Below are positions 7,818 through 17,820 of a DNA stretch of 64,000 bases, piece after piece. The position numbers were made by a program, and so were the translations under genes. How positions within the stretch are numbered: position 1 is the stretch's first letter; every line of letters begins with the position of its first letter. The notes beneath the pieces are model-generated. The model did no database searches and was not told the DNA's origin. It saw nothing but the letters and a program-made list of their open reading frames with translations. Origin of the DNA: Leadbetterella lacustris (GTDB taxonomy: Bacteria; Bacteroidota; Bacteroidia; Cytophagales; Spirosomataceae); the NCBI GenBank assembly GCA_965234335.1, contig OZ248446.1:124001-188000 (forward strand), in the 5' to 3' direction.

Positions 7818-10487
7818 TTATCGTTTAACAATCAGCTTTTTTACCACTTCTGTCGATTTGGTTTTGAATTTCATAAAATACAAACCCTCAGGTAATGCTT
7901 CAATATCTATAGTTTTAGAAAACAAACCATTCTCAATCTCATACGACATTTCCAAAAACTTACGACCTTCAGCATTGAAAAACACCAGATTGCCTGTTTT
8001 GTCATCTTCTGGTGTTTCGATTTTCAAGGTTACTGATTCACTAGTAGGGTTTGGAAATACTTGAACAGCATTTTGAAATGACGGTTCAGTAGCCAAAATT
8101 ACGTCTTTAATTTCAGGTGCTTGGATAGCCAAATTGTCAACTGACCAGCCCCATCCATAATTGATATTGTCGGAAAACAATCTGAATCTAATTTGAACGA
8201 CATCGTTGGGTTGAAAACTTGTATTAGGTGAAAGCAGAGAAATTTTTCTTTTTTGAAATAATTTAGGTGTTCCTACGGCTTTTGAATCATCTGTATTTAT
8301 ACTTCCTCCTCCAATTGTTATTCTACTTTTCTCTATTGAACTAGCAAAGGTTTTTAACCATTCGGCATCAAAGCCCGAATCATATCCTTCTTCAAAGGAT
8401 TCCCATGATTGACCTCCATCATAGGAGCCCTCAACCACAACGTAGTCGTAAAAATCAGGATCACCAAAAACTGCACCATTTTCACCAGGCTCCACCAATA
8501 CTATTTCATCAAAAGTCATTGTGGCTTCACTTTCTACGCTTGAAATCCTTAGAGGTTTAGTCAGCAAAGAAATTAAATTACTTTCACCATTTATGTCTCC
8601 TCCATTTTTATAGGGGTGGATGGTGTGTAATGCTGAGTTTGTGAAGCCTGAGGGCTGTTGCACACTAAATCCCACAGAGGCAAAGTCAGATGTAGGTTTA
8701 TCAAAATTATTACTATAACTCTTTACTATGTCTGCCTCCACAATGGGTTTAATGATTACTATTTCGAAATAATCGGTAGTTTTTGTATTTAAGACTCTTG
8801 GTGTATCAAAATATGCCGGGGTAATTTCCTTATTCTTTTTCGCAGCCTTGTCTATGGCAACAAATCTATATTGAACTCTATCTCCTTCATTTAATTTCCC
8901 AAATGGGTTTTTAGCTAAGTATAGCAATTCATCTAATTCTCCCGTAGAAAAATCATTTCCATCTCGGTTTCTATTGAATTTTCTTAATCCAAACGAAGGC
9001 TTAGCTTGTCCATTGACTAAATATTCAACGTACAAAGTATCTATTCCTTCTTGATAATCATCTTCAGCGAATGTAAAAACATCTAAGGAGGAGCCTGCTA
9101 TTGCAAAATTGATAGGTTCGGCAAAGATATTTGGAGGAGTTACATCTGCTACGCCCAGTTGGAAGCCATAGTATCCTTTTCGAGGGGCTTCAGCAGGAGC
9201 AAAGTAAGTTCTTTTAGTATCATCTTCAACTCTAAAATAGTATCTTATGATTGCATTTGGTTTGGTAATAGGCACAGTGGCTTTATAAATATCAGATTTT
9301 CCATCATTTTTCAAGGCAATTGTTTTAGCCTTCGAAAAGAGTGTATCGTTTTCTGTATAATATAGTAGGGGAGAGTTGGCCTTCAAAATATTGTCGGTGG
9401 TAATTTTAACAGAAAGCTCAATAGAACTCGGACTTTTTTCAGAGTTTTTTATTTGTTCATGTACAATTTGCGTTCCCGACCATCCCATATCTGTCATCAT
9501 CGATTTTACCAGTGGGCCTGGGTCCAAAATTACTTCAGCTCTACTCGAAACCGATTTCATTAATGAATTTTTGTCACCAGAGGGATAGGTCTTGTCTTCC
9601 AAATGAGACATGCTCGATCCTTCTTGGAAGGTTTTAGGTGAGAAAATACGTGGCTTCGCTGAATTTGTTGCGTTTGTTACTACTCCATTAAAGACTACAT
9701 TTTCACTGGTTATCTGAGCCTTTAGAGGAATAGAATTGTTTGTAAATAGAGAAGTGTCAACCAGTTGTATTCCGGTATTATTATACATAAATGTATCATA
9801 TATAACAGGCGATCCTGTTCCAAATCCCCAAGAGCCGCTTGTGCTTTCAACTCCCCAAGACCCCCAAAATCCCAAACCATGTGTAAGTTCATGCAATACC
9901 AGTGTAGTTAGGTCATATTGCCCTGCTTCTGGTTTACCACTATAGCTCCAGTTCAAATCGGAGTTGAACCGAGCTCTCACATCAAAATCATTCGGGGAAT
10001 TTAACTCCTTTCCCGCAAGTTTCTCAGCCAAAGCAATGGGGTACCATACGTTTGCTTTTTGTTGCCCAGGGAAATTACGTGTAAAATCATTGGGTGAGGC
10101 TGAACCAATAGTGGTCGATTCTAATTTTGACCAATAGGCTATCACACGAATTGGCACCGGTGAAGTGATAAGTCCTGCCCAAATATCTACTGCCGCTTGA
10201 AATGCATTTTTTGCAGCTGCAGGAAATCCAACGTATTCAACAATAAAGGTAGTCTTAGTTGAGTTTCTTGCATTTGGACTCCTTTTTGGGACCACTGCCG
10301 GAATGAAAGTATGGGCGTCTTCTGCATTTAGGGGGCAAAAAATATCTTTGCCCTTCCTGAATTCAATTTGTTTAGGCTTCAAGAAATCATTCGGGATAGT
10401 AGATTTATCTACAATTTGCTTCTTTTGACCCTTGGCTATGGTCAAGGCGAAGCATAAAAATATAAGTAATAGATACTTTTTTTTCAT
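7818..10487 (-). CDS. Secreted zinc metalloprotease-like protein with T9SS type A sorting domain
   Basis: 889 residues. Signal peptide MKKKYLLLIFLCFALTIAKG. The N-terminal catalytic-like domain carries LVLHELTHGLGFWG: H199-E200 and H203 match HExxH, followed by GLGF as in metzincin-like secreted proteases. A later MSHLED and NSLM segment (about 290-312) may supply the third ligand and Met-turn. The middle is beta-rich (about 340-600) with no named domain seen. The last about 80 residues (VQVFPNPTSESVTLKIE, then GLYFMKFKT and KKLIVKR at the end) are a type A T9SS sorting domain, so the protein is probably exported through T9SS and anchored or released at the cell surface. It follows the SusC/SusD/metallohydrolase/DUF4302 genes by about 140 bases and may be functionally linked. 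Substrate unknown. Confidence 0.88.
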   Translation of the reverse strand: MKKKYLLLIFLCFALTIAKGQKKQIVDKSTIPNDFLKPKQIEFRKGKDIFCPLNAEDAHTFIPAVVPKRSPNARNSTKTTFIVEYVGFPAAAKNAFQAAVDIWAGLITSPVPIRVIAYWSKLESTTIGSASPNDFTRNFPGQQKANVWYPIALAEKLAGKELNSPNDFDVRARFNSDLNWSYSGKPEAGQYDLTTLVLHELTHGLGFWGSWGVESTSGSWGFGTGSPVIYDTFMYNNTGIQLVDTSLFTNNSIPLKAQITSENVVFNGVVTNATNSAKPRIFSPKTFQEGSSMSHLEDKTYPSGDKNSLMKSVSSRAEVILDPGPLVKSMMTDMGWSGTQIVHEQIKNSEKSPSSIELSVKITTDNILKANSPLLYYTENDTLFSKAKTIALKNDGKSDIYKATVPITKPNAIIRYYFRVEDDTKRTYFAPAEAPRKGYYGFQLGVADVTPPNIFAEPINFAIAGSSLDVFTFAEDDYQEGIDTLYVEYLVNGQAKPSFGLRKFNRNRDGNDFSTGELDELLYLAKNPFGKLNEGDRVQYRFVAIDKAAKKNKEITPAYFDTPRVLNTKTTDYFEIVIIKPIVEADIVKSYSNNFDKPTSDFASVGFSVQQPSGFTNSALHTIHPYKNGGDINGESNLISLLTKPLRISSVESEATMTFDEIVLVEPGENGAVFGDPDFYDYVVVEGSYDGGQSWESFEEGYDSGFDAEWLKTFASSIEKSRITIGGGSINTDDSKAVGTPKLFQKRKISLLSPNTSFQPNDVVQIRFRLFSDNINYGWGWSVDNLAIQAPEIKDVILATEPSFQNAVQVFPNPTSESVTLKIETPEDDKTGNLVFFNAEGRKFLEMSYEIENGLFSKTIDIEALPEGLYFMKFKTKSTEVVKKLIVKR

Positions 10488-10625
10488 AGTGTTTCATATT
10501 TCATTGGCCAATTTTCATGGTCAGTGATTTTAGTCGAAAAAGAACAATGTGTAAAGTTAACTTTTGCTTCACCCAAAAGGTGTTAATTCCAAAGGCGGTC
10601 TAAACAATACTTCAACCTCATGAGC

Positions 10626-11975
10626 TTAATAAATTTTTCCTTTCATTTCAAATCCCGGAGTCTGAATAGCCTTCATAACTGCAGTTCTTGATTCAGTAGG
10701 ATGGTAGTTCCATGCAAACGAATTAGATTCAATTATATCAGTAAATTTTTTCACTCCTGTATTTACTATACCACTAATACCGTTAAAGAATTGACCCTGA
10801 GACAAAGTTCCTGTCTGTGATAGTCTGGCAAATGAAATGTTTCCTTTGTTATCAAGTTGAGGTTCATAAAATAAGACCGCACCAAAAGAATCTACACCAT
10901 CAGGATATGTCCTCGTATAATCAAAAACTAGAGCAAATACACCATCTTGTGGCAAATACCTAAATGAAATGTCGCCAATTACTCTAGCAGGGGCAACGGT
11001 CGATAATTTTATTACTTCATTTTTTATATCTGCAAAGACCTGTTTAAATTGCTCATTCTGCTCACTTATCTTCTCCTCTATTACAAAATCTGTAAATATG
11101 TAGCCTAATGCAAAATAAAATGGCATGGATGGCCGATTAGACTTTACTAAGTTTGTTCGGTTTCCTGAATTTATAAAATAATACTGTTTGTTTGCATTAT
11201 CCCAAATTAACTCGTTTATTCTGATGCCTGAAATCGTAACTGGATTTCGTAATTGAATTCCGGTTGTTGTTGTAATAAAAGGCGAACTCACATTTGAAAC
11301 ATCGTTATTTTTAAAAAAGAAAGCAGACAGAATCTTGGAATTGTAGTCAAAGAAGACATCCACTTTTTCACCCGTAGGTAAGGTCAATATTATAAAACTT
11401 TCTGAAAAAGCATAATCGAGCGTACTTCTTAAAACAGTAGAAAGCCCCCCTTTAGAAAGACTTTCAAATTCGGTGTTGCTTAACTTTGTAAGAATTAATT
11501 CGGTATTATTTCTTACCCCATCCAGAACAATTTTATTATCAGTTACTTCTACAATAGTCAGCTCTAAATCTGCAAATTCTCCAGTCCCTCCATTATAGTC
11601 GGGATTAACGAGTTCATGAAGATAGGAGTAGGAGTCAAAAATTAATGTTGGTTTTTGCAATGCTTTTATTTGATAGGTGGTTTCAAATGAACGATCTGCC
11701 GCAGCTATACTCAAATCGGAGTACATAGACAAACTTCCATTTTTGTCAAATTTAAGAAAAAAACTATAACCGCCTGCTTGTGCTCCATTTGGATAATAAG
11801 CACCTTTCCAGCCGTTAGTACTTTCTGTAAGCTTTGATTTATAACTTTCTATTAAAGCAGAAGCTCTTTTATTGGATGACTCGTCAAAAAGTGGTTCAAT
11901 TTCATTGTTTTGACAGGAAAAAAAAGTCAAAAGTATGATGAGCAGAAAAAAAGAATATTTAGATAAGGTATTCAT
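10626..11975 (-). CDS. DUF4302 family lipoprotein
   Basis: 449 residues from ATG 11975, chosen because it starts the lipoprotein signal MNTLSKYSFFLLIILLTFFSC (lipid-modified C21); the upstream in-frame start would overlap the previous gene. Following features fit DUF4302: RASALIESYKSKLTES, NGWKGAYYPNGAQAGG, FFLKFDKNGSLSMYSD. The family occurs in Bacteroidota loci with SusC/SusD and the HExxH lipoprotein, as here (20 bases after its stop). Its role is unknown; a surface lipoprotein accessory to the SusCD transporter is the plausible reading. Confidence 0.85.
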   Translation of the reverse strand: MNTLSKYSFFLLIILLTFFSCQNNEIEPLFDESSNKRASALIESYKSKLTESTNGWKGAYYPNGAQAGGYSFFLKFDKNGSLSMYSDLSIAAADRSFETTYQIKALQKPTLIFDSYSYLHELVNPDYNGGTGEFADLELTIVEVTDNKIVLDGVRNNTELILTKLSNTEFESLSKGGLSTVLRSTLDYAFSESFIILTLPTGEKVDVFFDYNSKILSAFFFKNNDVSNVSSPFITTTTGIQLRNPVTISGIRINELIWDNANKQYYFINSGNRTNLVKSNRPSMPFYFALGYIFTDFVIEEKISEQNEQFKQVFADIKNEVIKLSTVAPARVIGDISFRYLPQDGVFALVFDYTRTYPDGVDSFGAVLFYEPQLDNKGNISFARLSQTGTLSQGQFFNGISGIVNTGVKKFTDIIESNSFAWNYHPTESRTAVMKAIQTPGFEMKGKIY

Positions 11976-11994
11976 TTTTAATTTTATTTTTTCA

Positions 11995-12843
11995 CTATTT
12001 AGTAAAATTGGCAATTTCAGCTTGGGTGATACTTTGAAGAGTTTTGAAATTTATATTGTAGGTTTTTTGAAAATAGTCAATCACCAATTGCTGTTTTTTC
12101 AACAAAGCTGCCCTCGCTTCAGGATTATTGTTTAGCGTAGCAAGGCGTTCGTTGAATAAGGCTTGGCCGTCTACTAACAAGGTGGCTATCATTTCTACAA
12201 AATCCTCATCGGGGTTAAGCATAGCATACGAAGTAACATATCCTAAATTCAAGGCTTCTTCTTCTGAAATATTGTACCAGTTTGAGGTATAACTACCAGG
12301 CGTAATTTGCCTATAACTTACAGGATAAAGTACATTTTGATGTAAAATATGAGCAAATTCATGATGAATCGTGTGCATCATTTCTTTTACCACCGGCACA
12401 TTTCGCTTATCAAAGTCATTTAATTGATACAAAACTACTTTTCTTCCTCCTTCCGCAGTTCCCAAGGTAATAGTACCATCAATATTCCAATTGGCACTTC
12501 CCACCAAAATATATTGTTTTGGGCAAAACCTCTTAACAAAATCTTCACCAGCTACTTTCACATAGGGATCTATCCAGATTTTTTTTACAGCTTCCATCGT
12601 TGGCTGCACTCTTGAAAGTAAAGGGGGAACCAATGTTTTATCTAATGGAACTTCGAAAGGATCCCATCTGTATTTTACTTCGATGTTAAAAGGTTTTGTG
12701 AAATTTTCAAACAACCAAGTGTCAATCGGTAATTTGTTTAATTTATCACCGCCCAATCCCTCAACTAAAGAACTTAAATCTGCTTCTTCCTTGCAAGAAA
12801 AAGTAAGAATCAAGATGGAAAGTAGAAGTCTAATATTTTTCAT
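11995..12843 (-). CDS. Substrate import-associated zinc metallohydrolase lipoprotein
   Basis: 282 residues. Lipoprotein signal with C17 (LILTFSCKEE). The zinc site HHEFAHILHQ has H161-E162-x-x-H165; downstream SEEEALNLGYVTSYA and NPDEDFVEMIATLL look like the glutamate-containing zinc-ligand helix. These features match the NCBI family of HExxH lipoproteins found with TonB-linked SusC/SusD pairs (TIGR04549 in my memory). Located between SusD and DUF4302 on the minus strand, 30 bases after SusD. Likely trims a peptide or other polymer at the cell surface before uptake; the actual bond hydrolysed is not known. Confidence 0.88.
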   Translation of the reverse strand: MKNIRLLLSILILTFSCKEEADLSSLVEGLGGDKLNKLPIDTWLFENFTKPFNIEVKYRWDPFEVPLDKTLVPPLLSRVQPTMEAVKKIWIDPYVKVAGEDFVKRFCPKQYILVGSANWNIDGTITLGTAEGGRKVVLYQLNDFDKRNVPVVKEMMHTIHHEFAHILHQNVLYPVSYRQITPGSYTSNWYNISEEEALNLGYVTSYAMLNPDEDFVEMIATLLVDGQALFNERLATLNNNPEARAALLKKQQLVIDYFQKTYNINFKTLQSITQAEIANFTK

Positions 12844-12873
12844 AAAACTAAATTTAATGGTTTCATAATATTT

Positions 12874-14322
12874 TTATCTTGGATTTAATGGTAAGTCTGA
12901 AAGGGATGATTCTTGAGGGATTTGTAGTACCCTTCTAAGGTCATTCGCCGATAAGTTTTGGCTACTTCCATTAATATTATTATGCGTAATTGGAACTTTA
13001 AAACGCAATAGATCAAACCAACGCATACCTTCATGCATAAATTCTATTCTTTTAAAGTTAATAATGGTATTTAATAAGGCATTGTTCGTACTGTTTGTTC
13101 TATAGAAGGCATTGTTTTTTTGCGTAGTTAATGCATGTTTAGCAGGGTCATAATTCCGAATCCTTAAACTCAGAAAGGTATTCAAATCGGACAATACTGC
13201 ATTTATGTTCCCTTTGTTTAAATTGGCTTCTGCTCTATTAAACAACACTTCTTCAGTAGTAAATAGAGGAATCATCAAATATCCATTTCCTATATTCGAA
13301 CTCGGGCTTGTTCTAACAAACAACTCATTGTATTTGGGAAGATATACACCACGCTCTCCCCCAAATAGTGAATATGCCCAATCGCCGCCAGATGGATTAT
13401 CCCCGAAATACAAAGCTTGTCCTAGCCCAGTTGCAAGTCCATAACGAGCTCCTGCCCAATGTCTTGCCCAGAATGAACTCGTCTCTGCCAATAAAAGATT
13501 AGACTTTTCGCTGCTTTGTCCATACAAAGTACGTATCACTGTAAAACTCTTGGTTGAATAATCAGTGTTCCAGTTTCTCATATTTAACCCAAATCCACTT
13601 TCCCCAGCCACACGGTTTGCATGCTCAATAACTTTATCATAATTTCTTTTATACAAATAGAAACGAGAGGCAAAAGCGTTGGCCGCATTTCTTGTAAAAT
13701 GGTAACTCGGTACGTCATATACCTCATCTCTGATAAGTGGCAAACCTTCCAAAAGGTCCTTTTCAATCATTTCATATACATAAGCCACAGTTTTTCGCTC
13801 ATATTTTTTTATAACCACATTTTCAGGTTCTGTTACATACGGTATTCCCATGTCTGAGGCTGCCGTAGCGGGGTCATAAAACTTAGAAAACAAAGAAACC
13901 AACATAAAATGTGCATAAGCTCTTGCTATTAGAGCCTCTCCCTTTTGTGGGTTTAATTTAATATCATCTCCAAGTATTTTTATGGATGCCAATGCTTGGT
14001 TAGCAGCTGCTATTGCCGAATAGCAAGAAGCCCAATAAAACTGCGGGGAGTCTTGGTCTAGTTGAAGAACATCCTCCCAAAAGTAGGGTTTACTGTAAAT
14101 AGGGTTAACCGCTGAATTGGAGAAGTTGTCGCTTACATTATCTGACATAATTTCACAAAAGGCCGAATAGTTTCCTGAAGGATAGGCACTTACCAAGAGT
14201 TCCGATATTTTTTCTGGCGTATTTATTTCAGTCCTGTTATCAGGTATGGTATCAAGATATTTTTCACAACTTGTGGTTGTAAACAAAAAAGCAACAAAGG
14301 TAAAAACTATAATTTTCTTCAT
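12874..14322 (-). CDS. RagB/SusD family nutrient-binding lipoprotein
   Basis: 482 residues. Lipoprotein signal ending TTTSCEKYLD with C19. SusD hallmarks: N-terminal YLDTIPDNRTEI, helical TPR-like region with ALIARAYAHFMLVSLF (about 130-147), and C-terminal INFKRIEFMHEGMRWFDLLR (about 425-444), the family's near-terminal signature. It binds substrate at the cell surface as the lid of the SusC barrel encoded 10 bases upstream. The presence of a metallohydrolase rather than glycoside hydrolases in the operon hints at a non-carbohydrate ligand such as peptide; that is inference. Confidence 0.95.
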   Translation of the reverse strand: MKKIIVFTFVAFLFTTTSCEKYLDTIPDNRTEINTPEKISELLVSAYPSGNYSAFCEIMSDNVSDNFSNSAVNPIYSKPYFWEDVLQLDQDSPQFYWASCYSAIAAANQALASIKILGDDIKLNPQKGEALIARAYAHFMLVSLFSKFYDPATAASDMGIPYVTEPENVVIKKYERKTVAYVYEMIEKDLLEGLPLIRDEVYDVPSYHFTRNAANAFASRFYLYKRNYDKVIEHANRVAGESGFGLNMRNWNTDYSTKSFTVIRTLYGQSSEKSNLLLAETSSFWARHWAGARYGLATGLGQALYFGDNPSGGDWAYSLFGGERGVYLPKYNELFVRTSPSSNIGNGYLMIPLFTTEEVLFNRAEANLNKGNINAVLSDLNTFLSLRIRNYDPAKHALTTQKNNAFYRTNSTNNALLNTIINFKRIEFMHEGMRWFDLLRFKVPITHNNINGSSQNLSANDLRRVLQIPQESSLSDLPLNPR

Positions 14323-14332
14323 TGTATTTAAA

Positions 14333-17300
14333 TTAAATTCCGGCTTTTAAAGAAAATGAAACTTGTTGTGGTACGGGCAATGCCACTCCTCCCGAGCCAA
14401 AAAATTCCGGGTCTTGACCTAGTAAATTTTTATCAGAATAAAGAAGTAGCAAATTGGTTGCTGAAAGCTTGGCATTTAATGATTTCAAGCCTAGTTTTTT
14501 AGTTAATACCTGAGGTATTTGATATCCTAAAGAAACATTTTTTAATCTTACAAAATCACCATTGGCCACCCTAGCTGAGGAAAGGTTGTAGTGCGTCATC
14601 GGAAATTCATCTCCACGAAGCTCAGAGGATGTTCTGATGTCTAAAATAGCCGGAATATTTGTAATTTTTTCGTCCCCCGGTAGTGTCCATCGATTTACAA
14701 ATTCTCTTGGAGAAGCCGTTAAGTCGGTATAAGATTCATTAAATTTAGAATCTAATTTCACTTTGTTTCCACCTTGGTAGGATACGAATATGTTAAAATC
14801 GAAGTTTTTGTATTTAAAAGTATTCGACCAACCGCCAAAATAAGTTGGATCGGCAGGGCCTTCAAACTTTATGTATTTGGTTTCTTGACTTTGAACATCC
14901 ACAATGGTACTGGTCTCACCTTTTTCATTAATAAACGTAGGAATTCCGTTTTCGTTTAGACCCTTAAAGTCTAAACTAAAAATACCTCTAACTGGATAAC
15001 CAACTTGAGGGCCACCCTCTTGTTTTATTAAGTCAAAAATAAGCGGAAGGCTCTTTAAGTTTGTAATTTGATTTTTGTTTAAACCATAATTTAGGCTGGT
15101 CTTCCATTGGAAATTGGTGGTATTTATGATGGTGGTTAAAAAACCTATATCCACACCATTCGAAGCCATATTTCCATAATTGGCCAATTTAAACAATTCA
15201 CCCCCTACACCAGAAGTTTTAAGTACGCCTATAAGGTCAAAACCGTTTCTGCGATAGGCATCAACGATTAAACTTACTTTGTTTTTAAACAAACCTAAGT
15301 CAAATCCCACGTTGGTTTCGTATTGTTTTTCCCAAGTGAGTTCGCTGTTTTCTAGATTTTCAATAAATATTTTAGATTCTTTTTCACCCAGAAAAGGCCT
15401 GTTAGTAAGTTGGTTTTTAAATATAGCCGTAGAATTTTGTGCGTTTCCTATACTAGCAGTCAAACCATAAGTTCCTCTAATTGTTAATCTGCTAATCATA
15501 TCTACTTCTTTCAGAAAACCTTCTTCTTTTATATTCCAGGACCCACTTAGGTTCCAAGTAGGAAGCCATCTAGCCGAAATTGCTCGTCCGAGTTGATTCG
15601 AGCCATCCATTCGTGCCGTGGCATTTACGGTGTATTTGTTATTGAGGGTGTAAGAAGCATTTGAGAAAAAGGCAACAAAACGGTCTCTTTCAAGATTTAG
15701 GCCATAATAATTAAAGTTGTAGTCGAGCCCTTGTTTCACAATTCTATAATCTGTAAACGGCACCCCACCTTTGTCATACTGATAGCCATAGCCGTTTAAA
15801 AAAGATTCTGTTCTGTTAGCAAAACGAATTTCTTGACCTAGAAACACATTGAAGATATGTTTTTCAGTAAATGACTTGTTATAATTTATCTGGTGTCTTC
15901 CATAGTAATTCACCAATTTGTCATCATTTCTTTTATAAATACCACCTTGGGGCAAAACCACTACAGGCTCAGCTTCAGGGTCATCGGGATCTTGATATAG
16001 ATATTTGTTTGCTGCTCTGATTATTGAAGATTCAGCTGCTCTATAGGCATTAGCTTGGTTGGAGGTTTCATAAACCTTGTTTTCTCTGGTAGAATTTACA
16101 TATCTGAGCGTTCCTAAAACATCATACGTTAAATTATTATTGAATCTATACTGCCATTCGCTTTGAAATTTCAAGTCCAATTGATTTATATCTAGCGTAT
16201 TATTGGCAGATTCATGTATAATATTGAAAGGTGCAAAATCTCTTTTAAAATACTCTAAATTTCCATTTTCATCAAACGCAGTAAGTGCTCTACTTGTATT
16301 TAAAGCATAGCTAAAAGGATTTATATCAAAATCTCTGTCGTATCTCCCTTGAAATGCATTGTTAACTCTGTCCTGAGAACCGGGAGCCCTCTGTTCACGA
16401 ATAGAGCCCACCATAATAAAAGCCGCTGAAAGTTTTTTATTTAGTTTATAATTTGCCCTCATAGTGCCTGTATATCTGCGTACTTTATCGGCTATAGACC
16501 ACCCGCTATCATCATAAATAGAGGTAGAGAAGTAATATTGAGACGATTCTGTTCCTGAGTTTATGCTCAATGAATGCTCTTGGGTTAGAGAATTTCTAAA
16601 TAAAACATCAAACCAATCAGTGTTTACCGATGCATATCTTTGCAAAAAATCTGATTTGGCTTCTTGTGTATTCACTAATCCAAATTGTTTGGTGGTTGGG
16701 TTATAGGTACTTATTAAGTCATACATTTTACCATAGATACCCGAATTTGACCTTCTTGAAACGTCACTATATGTAAGCCAACCTTTTCTTTCTAATTCCG
16801 CATATACACCCATTTGCTCATTCGAGTTCATGATGTTGTAGGTGTTATAGCTGGGCCTCAAAGTTAAGTTCATATTATTGGAATAACTTATAGTGGTGGG
16901 CTGTACTCTTCCCTTTTTGGTAGTTATTACAACAACTCCATTCATGGCTCTAGCACCATATAAAGCAGTGGCGGAGGCATCTTTAAGTATTTGGAAACTC
17001 TCAATATCGTCGGAGTTAAGGCCTGCAACTGCAGATCCCAAAAGTGTGTTTGCATTTCCCGAAGCCAAGTCGTCATTTGAAATATTAACTACATCTTCTA
17101 ACACCACACCGTCAATTACCCATAAAGGCTTGTTTTCTCCATTTATAGAAGTTGCTCCTCTAATTCTGACTTTCGGTGCCGAACCAAAGGTTCCTGAGAC
17201 GTTTTGGACAGATACACCAGAAGCCCTTCCTTCTAACATTCTACTAACATCTATAGTACCTGCCAACTTAATCTCATCGCTTTTTAACTTTACAGCCGCT

Positions 17301-17704
17301 CCAGTAAACTGTGCCCTATCTATTTTCTGATAACCACTCACCACCACTTCATCTAGAGCACGTATATCCGAAATCAAGGTAACATCTATTTGGGTCTTTT
17401 TATTTACCTGAATTTCCTTCGAAACATACCCAATAGAAGAGAATACTAAGATGGCTCCCTCCTTTACCTTTATAGTGTAATTTCCATTTGCATCGGAAAT
17501 AGCTCCATTGGTTGTGCCTTTTTCTCTTATTGCAGCCCCAGGTATAATACTTATAGTGCCATTTTCGTCTTGTTCTGTAACTTTCCCGGTTATGGTAATG
17601 TCTGCTAAACTGAAACCGTAAATATTTGTATTAAAGACACAAAGACTTATTAGTCCAAACAAAATAGCTTGAAATTTAGAGTTAGTAGTTTTATTTCTTA
17701 TCAT
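14333..17704 (-). CDS. SusC/RagA family TonB-linked outer-membrane transporter
   Basis: 1123 residues. Signal sequence near residues 12-32, then a carboxypeptidase-regulatory-like domain (about 35-110: DITITGKVTEQDENG to IDVTLI), a TonB box region (LDEVVVSGYQ), the plug domain (about 120-270) containing the SusC signature ASATALYGARAMNGVVVITT, and a large beta barrel ending in VSFSLKAGI. It imports oligomeric nutrients using TonB energy together with the SusD protein encoded directly downstream. First gene of the minus-strand operon 17704-10626. Confidence 0.96.
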   Translation of the reverse strand: MIRNKTTNSKFQAILFGLISLCVFNTNIYGFSLADITITGKVTEQDENGTISIIPGAAIREKGTTNGAISDANGNYTIKVKEGAILVFSSIGYVSKEIQVNKKTQIDVTLISDIRALDEVVVSGYQKIDRAQFTGAAVKLKSDEIKLAGTIDVSRMLEGRASGVSVQNVSGTFGSAPKVRIRGATSINGENKPLWVIDGVVLEDVVNISNDDLASGNANTLLGSAVAGLNSDDIESFQILKDASATALYGARAMNGVVVITTKKGRVQPTTISYSNNMNLTLRPSYNTYNIMNSNEQMGVYAELERKGWLTYSDVSRRSNSGIYGKMYDLISTYNPTTKQFGLVNTQEAKSDFLQRYASVNTDWFDVLFRNSLTQEHSLSINSGTESSQYYFSTSIYDDSGWSIADKVRRYTGTMRANYKLNKKLSAAFIMVGSIREQRAPGSQDRVNNAFQGRYDRDFDINPFSYALNTSRALTAFDENGNLEYFKRDFAPFNIIHESANNTLDINQLDLKFQSEWQYRFNNNLTYDVLGTLRYVNSTRENKVYETSNQANAYRAAESSIIRAANKYLYQDPDDPEAEPVVVLPQGGIYKRNDDKLVNYYGRHQINYNKSFTEKHIFNVFLGQEIRFANRTESFLNGYGYQYDKGGVPFTDYRIVKQGLDYNFNYYGLNLERDRFVAFFSNASYTLNNKYTVNATARMDGSNQLGRAISARWLPTWNLSGSWNIKEEGFLKEVDMISRLTIRGTYGLTASIGNAQNSTAIFKNQLTNRPFLGEKESKIFIENLENSELTWEKQYETNVGFDLGLFKNKVSLIVDAYRRNGFDLIGVLKTSGVGGELFKLANYGNMASNGVDIGFLTTIINTTNFQWKTSLNYGLNKNQITNLKSLPLIFDLIKQEGGPQVGYPVRGIFSLDFKGLNENGIPTFINEKGETSTIVDVQSQETKYIKFEGPADPTYFGGWSNTFKYKNFDFNIFVSYQGGNKVKLDSKFNESYTDLTASPREFVNRWTLPGDEKITNIPAILDIRTSSELRGDEFPMTHYNLSSARVANGDFVRLKNVSLGYQIPQVLTKKLGLKSLNAKLSATNLLLLYSDKNLLGQDPEFFGSGGVALPVPQQVSFSLKAGI

Positions 17705-17812
17705 TATGAAATAGGTTTTTCTGGTCTTTTGTTGGAGTTAACCCAATTGTTAACAAAATAGTATAGCGTATGAATACAATATTGTAAATTGAAAATTATT
17801 AGTTTACCCAAA

Positions 17813-17820
17813 CAAATATA
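17813..17820 (-). promoter_or_regulatory. Possible -7 box upstream of the first SusC gene
   Basis: The minus strand reads TATATTTG, matching the Bacteroidota -7 consensus TAnnTTTG, about 110 bases before the SusC start. No TTTG is found at the expected -33 distance, so support is weak. Confidence 0.25.

Noticed and set aside
16893..17330. 145-residue open frame on the plus strand opposite the first SusC gene
   Set aside because: It lies wholly antisense to the conserved plug domain of SusC and shows no domain motif; antisense frames are frequent over such genes.
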